A DNA stretch of 64,000 bases. Origin: Paracoccaceae bacterium. GTDB taxonomy: Bacteria; Pseudomonadota; Alphaproteobacteria; Rhodobacterales; Rhodobacteraceae. Below are positions 57,348 to 64,000 of the stretch, piece after piece. The notes below the pieces were generated by a model, which saw only the letters and a list, made by a program, of their open reading frames with translations, was not told the DNA's origin and made no database searches. Both the position numbers and the translations under genes were made by a program. The stretch spans positions 26,684 to 90,683 of the forward strand of contig PAQV01000019.1 of NCBI GenBank assembly GCA_002709405.1, given 5' to 3'. Every line of letters begins with the position of its first letter. Within the stretch, counting starts at the first letter, position 1.

Positions 57348-59084
57348 TCAGGTGCGGATGCCGGCGAAGCGGGTCTGCCAGTCTTCGCGCTGCTCGTCAG
57401 TGATCTTGGCAAACAGCACGTCCGGCACCGTGAAGGCATGGCCGGCGGGCAGGGTGGTCAGGGCCGAGTAAATGTCATCGGGCCAGCTGTCGTCGGTGGT
57501 GCCCAAGGTGTCCAGCATCTTGGCCGCCGTGTCCGGAATGAAGGGCGCCGAGAGTACCGCGTACAGCCGGATCAGGTTCAGCGCCAAACGGATTTGAGCA
57601 GCGGCCTTTTCGGGATCTGTTTTGTAGACAGTCCATGGCGCCGCTGCTTGCAAGTACTCGTTGCCGGCCACCCAAATCGCGCGCAACTCGGTCGCTGCCT
57701 TGCGGACCTCAATCGCATCCATATGCGTCTGGTATGCCTCCAGACGCTCTCGTAGTTCATGAAGAAGATAATGACCTTCTTTGTCAGCCGAGCCTTTGTC
57801 CTCGGCTGCGGTCGTTCCGCCCTCGGGCACCACCTCTTTGAATTTCGAGCGGCAGAATTTTGTCACCCGGCTGACCAGGTTGCCCAGCACGTCGGCCAGG
57901 TCCTTGTTCACGCCGGCCTGGAAGCCCTCCCAGGTGAATTCGCTGTCCGAGCTTTCGGGGGCGTGGGACAGCAGCCACCAGCGCCAGTAATCGGCGGGCA
58001 GGATGTCCAGCGCCTGGTCCATGAACACGCCGCGCCCGCGCGAGGTGGAGAACTGGCCGCCGTCGTAGTTCAGGTAGTTGAACGACTTGATGAAATCGAC
58101 CAGCTTCCAGGGCTCGCCCGAGCCGAGGATCGTGGCCGGGAAGCTGAGCGTATGGAAGGGCACGTTATCCTTGCCCATGAACTGGGTGTAGGTCACGTCC
58201 GTAGCGCCCTTGTCGGTGCGCCACCAGCGTTCCCAATCGGTTCCCTTGCCGGCATCGACCCATTCCTGGGCGCAGGCGATGTATTCGATGGGCGCGTCGA
58301 ACCAGACGTAGAAGACCTTGCCCTCCATCCCCGGCCAGGGCTGATCGCCGTTCATCACCGGCACACCCCAGTCGAGGTCACGGGTGATGCCCCGGTCCTG
58401 CAGGCCGTCGCCGTCATGCAGCCATTTCTTGGCGATGGAGGTGGTCAGCACAGGCCAGTCGCTCTTGCTGTCGATCCAGGCGTCCAGCTGGTCCTTCATG
58501 GCCGATTGGCGCAGGTAGAGGTGCTTGGTCTCGCGCATTTCCAGGTCGGTGGCGCCCGAGATCGTCGAATGCGGGTTGATCAGGTCGACCGGGTCCAGCT
58601 GCTTGGTGCAATTGTCGCACTGGTCGCCGCGGGCGCTGTCGTAGCCGCAATTGGGGCAGGTGCCCTCGATGTAGCGGTCGGGCAGGAACCGGCCGTCGGT
58701 GGGCGAATACATCTGCGTTTCAGAGACTTCGCGGATCAGCCCCTGCTGGTTCAGGACGCCGGCGAAATGCTGGGTCAGCTTGCGGTTCTGGTCCGAGGAC
58801 GAACGGCCGAAGTGGTCGAAGGACAGCCGGAAGCCCTCGGCGATCTTCGATTGTACCTCGTGCATCTCGGCGCAGTATTCGGCCACCGGCTGGCCGGCCT
58901 TGGCGGCGGCCAGTTCGGCGGGGGTGCCGTGTTCGTCTGTGGCGCAGAGGAACATGACCTCGTTGCCCCGGCCGCGCTGGTAGCGGGCGAAAAGGTCGGC
59001 GGGCAGCTGCGAGCCCACCAGGTTGCCCAGGTGCTTGATCCCGTTGATGTAGGGGATCGCCGAGGTGATGAGATGCCGGGTCAT
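57348..59084 (-). CDS. metG: Methionyl-tRNA synthetase
   Basis: [32 protein letters not shown]; zinc-binding [17 protein letters not shown]. Confidence 0.97.
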   Translation of the reverse strand: MTRHLITSAIPYINGIKHLGNLVGSQLPADLFARYQRGRGNEVMFLCATDEHGTPAELAAAKAGQPVAEYCAEMHEVQSKIAEGFRLSFDHFGRSSSDQNRKLTQHFAGVLNQQGLIREVSETQMYSPTDGRFLPDRYIEGTCPNCGYDSARGDQCDNCTKQLDPVDLINPHSTISGATDLEMRETKHLYLRQSAMKDQLDAWIDSKSDWPVLTTSIAKKWLHDGDGLQDRGITRDLDWGVPVMNGDQPWPGMEGKVFYVWFDAPIEYIACAQEWVDAGKGTDWERWWRTDKGATDVTYTQFMGKDNVPFHTLSFPATILGSGEPWKLVDFIKSFNYLNYDGGQFSTSRGRGVFMDQALDILPADYWRWWLLSHAPESSDSEFTWEGFQAGVNKDLADVLGNLVSRVTKFCRSKFKEVVPEGGTTAAEDKGSADKEGHYLLHELRERLEAYQTHMDAIEVRKAATELRAIWVAGNEYLQAAAPWTVYKTDPEKAAAQIRLALNLIRLYAVLSAPFIPDTAAKMLDTLGTTDDSWPDDIYSALTTLPAGHAFTVPDVLFAKITDEQREDWQTRFAGIRT

Positions 59085-59184
59085 GTGCCTTGGTCTCCGT
59101 TCGCGTTGCGGGGGTCTTTAGCAGCGTGGCGGGGCGGGGGCCAGATGGTCTTGTGGATGTGCCTTTGATGGGATGGGGGTCGGT

Positions 59185-59235
59185 CCGGGCAGCCCGGGCG
59201 CTCCCACCCGCCCACCCCGCGCCCGGGCTGCCCGG
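59185..59235. repeat. 17-bp perfect stem / 17-nt loop hairpin with C-rich loop (copy 2)
   Basis: CCGGGCAGCCCGGGCGC-TCCCACCCGCCCACCCC-GCGCCCGGGCTGCCCGG. Confidence 0.95.
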
Positions 59236-59256
59236 GCGGCACCAGGGGCGCGATGA

Positions 59257-60492
59257 TCAGCCGTCGTCGCGGCTGCGTCCGGTCAGCCGGCCAATGACGA
59301 ACGAGGTGCGGGGGGCCCAGACATAGCTGGTGCGGGCCTCGGGCGCGGGGCGGGCGGCCATGCGTACAAGGCCGAAGGCGACCAGCCCGGCATGGGCGGT
59401 GGCGATCATGACGAAGAGCGCATAAGGTCCGAAGCCCTCGATCAGCAGCGAGCTGAGGTAGGGCGCGGCAATGGCTCCCACGGCATAGAAGAACATCAGG
59501 GCGGCCGACAGTTCGACCCGTTCGTGGCTGTCGGCGAAGTCGTGGGCATGGGCCGAGGCGATCGAATAGATCGGGAACGAGGTCATCCCGAAGATGAAGG
59601 CATTGCCCAGCACGACCCCCGTGCCCAGGCCTTGTGTCGAGATCGTCAGGACCGACGACAGGATCGCGGCGGTCGACAGCCAGATCAGCACCCAGCGCCG
59701 GTCGAACTTGTCGGCCAGCCAGCCCACCGGGAACTGGGCCACCGCCCCGCCCAGCACGAAGAAGGCCAGGAACCAGGCGGTCTGGCTGGCGCTGAGCCCG
59801 ACTTCCTGGCCGAAGATCGCGCCGACCATGCGGAACGAGGCCGCCGACAGGGCCGCCACGATCACGCCTGCCGCGGCCAGCGGAGACCGGGAGACGGCCA
59901 GCATCGGGCGCAGGCGGGGGGCGGCGGGCGTGTCGGGCTGCTTGACCTTTGTCAGGGTCAGGGGCAGCAGGGCCGCGCAGCAGATCATCGCCAGCAGGTT
60001 GTAGGACAGGTAGGTGGCCGGTTCGAGCACGCCGATGACAAGCTGGGCCAGCAGGGCTCCGGTCATGTCGAAGACCCGGTAGCTGCCCATGGCCCGGGCG
60101 CGGATGTCGTTGGTGACCTTGGATTGCAGCCAGGCCTCGATCACCGTGTAGCAGCCCGCCACGCACAGGCCCGACATCAGGCGCATCACCGCCCAGGCCG
60201 CCGGGTCGACGACCATCATGTGGGCCAGCATGCCGATGGCTCCGGTCGCGGTGAAGGCGGCGAAGGCGCGCGAATGGCCGACCTCGCCCATCAGGCGGGG
60301 GGCCCACCAGCAGCCCACGAAGAAGCCCACGAAATGGGCCGATCCCAGCAGGCCGATCTGCCCGGTGGTGAAGCCGACGGTCAAGCCCGACAGGGCATCC
60401 AGCGGGCCGAGGCCTCCGGACGACAATTGCAACAGCAGGACGGACAGGAAGAGGGCGGCAAAGGAGATCATCAGGCGCATGGGGCCAGCCAT
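59257..60492 (-). CDS. MFS transporter
   Basis: Twelve hydrophobic segments; GWLADKFDRRWVLIW loop motif. Confidence 0.9.
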   Translation of the reverse strand: MAGPMRLMISFAALFLSVLLLQLSSGGLGPLDALSGLTVGFTTGQIGLLGSAHFVGFFVGCWWAPRLMGEVGHSRAFAAFTATGAIGMLAHMMVVDPAAWAVMRLMSGLCVAGCYTVIEAWLQSKVTNDIRARAMGSYRVFDMTGALLAQLVIGVLEPATYLSYNLLAMICCAALLPLTLTKVKQPDTPAAPRLRPMLAVSRSPLAAAGVIVAALSAASFRMVGAIFGQEVGLSASQTAWFLAFFVLGGAVAQFPVGWLADKFDRRWVLIWLSTAAILSSVLTISTQGLGTGVVLGNAFIFGMTSFPIYSIASAHAHDFADSHERVELSAALMFFYAVGAIAAPYLSSLLIEGFGPYALFVMIATAHAGLVAFGLVRMAARPAPEARTSYVWAPRTSFVIGRLTGRSRDDG

Positions 60493-60628
60493 ACGCCGGA
60501 GGTTTCACGACGCGCGAGGGTTTTCGACCATCGCGCGTCGTTTTCGTACCTTGTTCGTATCCATGGGCGCAGGGGGCCTTGCGGCGGTGCGCCCGGGTCA
60601 CGTGTCTGATGGCGTATCAGACGGGGTG

Positions 60629-61252
60629 TCAGACGGCGCGCATCGGGGCGGCGATGTCCAGCTTGATGCGGTCTCCGATCAGGCCCGGGTAGCCGGTGGC
60701 GCCAAAGGCCTTGCGGCTGATTTCGCCGGTCAGGCGCATGGTGGCCGCTTCGGGCAGGTAGCTGGGCAGGCCGGTCTGGCCGTCCATCTTGGCCGTCAGG
60801 GTGACGGGGTGGGTTTCGCCGCGCATGGTCAGCCGGCCCAGCACCAGGGCGACGCCGTCTTCCAGCCCGTCGACACCGGTGCGGATATCGGTCGAGGCAA
60901 AGCTGATTTCGGGGTGGTTGGCCGTGTCCAGCATGTCGGTCCGGGCCAGGGCGGCATCGGCGAAGTTCAGGCCGACCTTCGCGTTGGTCGCATCCATGGC
61001 CACGTAGATCCGGGCGGCGCCGGTGTTCAGCGGGTCGACGGCCACTTCGGCGCGGGCCACGGGCATGGCGGCCGTCATCGGCGTGCCGTCCAGCGTGTAG
61101 GTGAACCCGACGCGCGGTCCCGCGGCGTCCAGCGCGTAAAGGCGCGCGCCGCCAGCCGTCGCGATCGACGGAACAGCCGTCAGACCGGCCAGCAGGGCCA
61201 GGGCGTGACGACGGGTGGGGCCTTGGACGGAACGTTCGGTGTTCGAGATCAT
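60629..61252 (-). CDS. YceI-family periplasmic protein (paralog 1)
   Basis: TRRHALALLAGLTAVPSIATAGG signal; ISFASTDIRTGVDG...GRLTMRGETHPVTLTAKM...GEISRKAFG. Confidence 0.88.
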   Translation of the reverse strand: MISNTERSVQGPTRRHALALLAGLTAVPSIATAGGARLYALDAAGPRVGFTYTLDGTPMTAAMPVARAEVAVDPLNTGAARIYVAMDATNAKVGLNFADAALARTDMLDTANHPEISFASTDIRTGVDGLEDGVALVLGRLTMRGETHPVTLTAKMDGQTGLPSYLPEAATMRLTGEISRKAFGATGYPGLIGDRIKLDIAAPMRAV

Positions 61253-61503
61253 GTCAGAAGCCTTTCTGCTTGCTTTGTGATCTTGGTACGGGCAGCATCG
61301 AAACTTCCGACGCGGCTTCACGATCTTGTGATCAGGGCGTGTGTCTTTCCGCTTTTACCACCGAAATTCATGCCCCGTTGGGGCCGATGGCCGGGACAGT
61401 TTTTCGTCCGGCGGTGCAGGGTGTTAAACGTCAAAAGGCCGCCGACCCATGTGGTCCGGCGGCCTGCTGTCTTTGTGTCTTTGTGTCTTTGGGCGGCGTA
61501 GAT

Positions 61504-62109
61504 TTAAAGCGCCTGCACCCCGGCCTGGATGTCCAGCGCGATGCGATCGTCCACCAGGTCGCCATAACCCGTCGCCCCGAAGGCGCTGCGCGAGATGGCC
61601 CCGCTCAGCCGGACCTGCAGCTGGTCGAGATCGTCGGCCGTACTGCCGGCCGCGCGGTAGACGCTGGCCTTGAAGGTCACGGGCTTGGTCACGCCGCGCA
61701 CGGTGAGAAGGCCGCTCAGCTGCGCTCCGTCCGAGATCCGCCCGCCGGCCCCCAGCTTTACCCGGGTCGACACGAAGCGGATCGTGGGGTGGCGCGCGGC
61801 ATCCAGGACCTCGGCGCTTTTCAGGGCATCGGTGGCGAAGATCAGCCCGGTCTTGGCCTTGGCCACCGACACCGACACGTCCACCCGCGAATTGACCAGG
61901 TTGTCGGGATCAAGCCGGATATCGGCATTGGTGATCGGCATGGTGCCCTTCTGCGCGGCGCCGCTGAGCGTATAGACGAACCCCACGCGCGAGGCATTGG
62001 CGGCCAGCCCGTACTGGCGCGGGGCGGCCAGCCCGGCAGAGGCCGACAGAAGAAGCGCGCCGGTTGCGGCAAGGAAGGAACGGCGGGTCTGGGTCATCTC
62101 TTTGGTCAT
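61504..62109 (-). CDS. YceI-family periplasmic protein (paralog 2)
   Basis: QTRRSFLAATGALLLSASAGLAAP signal; IRFVSTRVKL...GLLTVRGVTKPVTFKASV...GAISRSAFGATGYGDLV. Confidence 0.88.
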   Translation of the reverse strand: MTKEMTQTRRSFLAATGALLLSASAGLAAPRQYGLAANASRVGFVYTLSGAAQKGTMPITNADIRLDPDNLVNSRVDVSVSVAKAKTGLIFATDALKSAEVLDAARHPTIRFVSTRVKLGAGGRISDGAQLSGLLTVRGVTKPVTFKASVYRAAGSTADDLDQLQVRLSGAISRSAFGATGYGDLVDDRIALDIQAGVQAL

Positions 62110-62272
62110 GATCGTATACCTGTCTGAACTTTGAATGAACTCGCTGGGGTGCCCGGATCTTGAGGGCTTGTGACAAGTCAGTCGTGGTGACGGTACGATC
62201 GGTTCAAAGTTTTCCTTCGCCCAGTGATGTCCCCGTGATGTCGCGGTGATGGTCCCGTGATGTCCCGGCCGG

Positions 62273-62914
62273 TCAGCGGGCGCCGGACCGCCCGTTTCCC
62301 GGGTTATCGTCTGGAGCATCAAGCGGGGTCAGCACCATGTCGCCCTTGCGGCGGGTGACGTGCCAGTGGCGCACCGGGGCCGTGCGGGCCCGGGCCCGGG
62401 TCAGGGTCCAGCCCCGGGTGCCGGGGGCATGGGCCGGGGCCATGTTCCAGCGGGTTTCCACCCCCTGGGCCCCGCCGTCGCCCGGGGTCAGCAGCAGGCC
62501 CAGCGGGCTGGTGCCGGTGGTGTCGCGCGCGGCCTCGGCCGCCAGGTGCATGCGCCGCACCGGGGTCAGGGCCGGGGCGCCGGGCAGGTCGGCCACCACC
62601 AGGGGCACGGCGCCCGCGCGCAAGGATTCCTCGCAGGCCCACAGCAGATCCTCGCTCCGGCGCGGCGAGACGAACAGGAACCGCGCGGGGTCGGCAAAGG
62701 CGATCATGCCGTCGGGATTCAGCCGGCCGGCTTCCCAGGACGGCGCGATCCAGACCACCGGGCCGGTCATCCGCCCGGCCAGCCACAGCGCAAAGGTCCG
62801 CCGGGCCGGGCCGCAGGCCTCGTGCACGCGGGCGAGGGGCAGGCGCAGCCCGGGCGCCAGGTCCAGGGCCGGACGGGCCGGGTCGGTGCGAGAGGTCAGA
62901 AGCCGAGTCGTCAT
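62273..62914 (-). CDS. ImuA-like (RecA/SulA-superfamily) protein
   Basis: LPLARVHEACGPARRTFALWLAGRMTGPVVWIAP..LNPDGMIAFADPARFLFVSPRRSEDLLWACEESLRAGAVPLVVADL..PVRRMHLAAEAA..TRWNMAPA. Confidence 0.55.
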   Translation of the reverse strand: MTTRLLTSRTDPARPALDLAPGLRLPLARVHEACGPARRTFALWLAGRMTGPVVWIAPSWEAGRLNPDGMIAFADPARFLFVSPRRSEDLLWACEESLRAGAVPLVVADLPGAPALTPVRRMHLAAEAARDTTGTSPLGLLLTPGDGGAQGVETRWNMAPAHAPGTRGWTLTRARARTAPVRHWHVTRRKGDMVLTPLDAPDDNPGNGRSGAR

Positions 62915-63102
62915 GGCCCCAGCCTACAATGTTCCCTTTATGTTCTCAATATCCGGCCCGCCCATCCCCCCGCTTCAGCCGCCATCGGATGCACGCATGT
63001 CCGCGCCCCGGCCTGCCCGAACGGCAAAGACCGGGGATCGGCTTGCACTCGGGGAAAGGCCTCTTCATGGTGCGCCCAAACGATCAAGCGGAGACCCCCC
63101 GG

Positions 63103-64000
63103 ATGAAGATGAACCCGCTCGGCCGGACCGGCATGATGGTGACCGAGCTTTGCCTCGGCACGATGACCTTCGGCACCCAGACAACCGAGGCCGACGGCCA
63201 CCGCCAGATGGATGCTTCCCTGGCCGCCGGCATCAATTTCGTCGACACCGCCGAGATGTACCCGGTCAACCCGGTGCGCAAGGAAACCATTGGCCGGACC
63301 GAGGAAATCCTGGGCACCTGGCACGCGGCCAACCCCGGGCGGCGGGGCGATTACATCCTGGCGAACAAGCACTCCGGCGAAGGCAGCCACGCCCGCGACG
63401 GCGCGCCGATCTCCTCGGCCTCAATCCGGGAGACGCTGGAAGGGTCGCTGAAGCGCCTGCAGACGGATTACGTGGATCTCTACCAGTTCCACTGGCCGAA
63501 CCGGGGCAGCTACATGTTCCGCAAGAACTGGAATTACACGCCGACCGCCAGCGCCGAGACCGTGCGCCAGGACATGGCTGATTGCCTGGGCGCGCTGCAG
63601 GACGAGGTCGACCGCGGCACGATCCGGGCGTTCGGCCTGTCGAACGAAAGCGCTTGGGGAACGGCGCAATGGCTCCGCCTGGCCGAAGAGGGCAAGGGCC
63701 CGCGCGTGGCGTCGATCCAGAACGAATATTCCCTGATGTGCCGGCTCTATGACACCGACCTGGCCGAATTGTCGGTGGCCGAGGACGTGGGCCTGCTGGC
63801 CTTCTCGCCCCTGGCGGCGGGACTGCTGACCGGCAAGTACCAGGGCGGAGCCGTGCCCGAAGGGTCGCGCAAGTCGATCGTGCCGAACCTGGGCGGGCGC
63901 GTGACGGACCGGGTCTTCGAGGCCGCGGGCGCCTATGTCGAGATCGCGCAGCGCCACGGGCTGGACCCGGTGCACATGGCATTGGCCTGGTGCCGGACCC
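63103..64000 (+). CDS. Aldo/keto reductase (Tas-like), truncated by right window edge
   Basis: MKMNPLGRTGMMVTELCLGTMTFGTQTTEADGHRQMDASLAAGINFVDTAEMYPV...LSNESAWG. Confidence 0.92.
   Translation, partial: MKMNPLGRTGMMVTELCLGTMTFGTQTTEADGHRQMDASLAAGINFVDTAEMYPVNPVRKETIGRTEEILGTWHAANPGRRGDYILANKHSGEGSHARDGAPISSASIRETLEGSLKRLQTDYVDLYQFHWPNRGSYMFRKNWNYTPTASAETVRQDMADCLGALQDEVDRGTIRAFGLSNESAWGTAQWLRLAEEGKGPRVASIQNEYSLMCRLYDTDLAELSVAEDVGLLAFSPLAAGLLTGKYQGGAVPEGSRKSIVPNLGGRVTDRVFEAAGAYVEIAQRHGLDPVHMALAWCRT

Overview
64 kb high-GC window, most like a Rhodobacteraceae (roseobacter-type) chromosome judged by gene content and protein style; no database search was run. Contents in order: a large RTX/VCBS adhesin on the minus strand, cut by the left edge and carrying a 1-nt frameshift; a degraded patch next to tRNA-Cys; a minus-strand two-partner secretion (TPS) cluster, tpsB-tpsA-caspase-like protease; a complete heme-uptake locus (TonB, two ExbD, ExbB, small exported protein, TonB-dependent receptor, divergent hmuSTUV); pcm, tolC and a PopZ/DUF2497-like acidic protein; efp; an ABC transmembrane-only protein; a frameshifted caspase-YARHG pseudogene; ygfZ; a glycosyltransferase; an MsbA-like ABC exporter coupled to a tyrosine phosphatase; aminotransferases; a crotonase; valS; an orphan CoxL-like molybdoenzyme large subunit; a DUF2235 hydrolase; an SDR; metF/metR; an NADP-dependent oxidoreductase; suhB; a rhomboid protease; putA/putR; tRNA-Leu; aldo/keto reductases; metG; an MFS transporter; tandem YceI paralogs; and an ImuA-like protein. 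The strongest candidates for undescribed biology are: (i) the TPS exoprotein plus exported caspase-like protease operon, where the protease appears to start at ATT behind a strong Shine-Dalgarno; (ii) a dispersed 26-nt intergenic element (9 copies found), often in inverted pairs whose arms match each other, with hairpin modules showing compensatory change; (iii) two intergenic hairpins with unrelated perfect 17-bp stems but a conserved 17-nt loop that encodes an archetypal G-quadruplex on the opposite strand.
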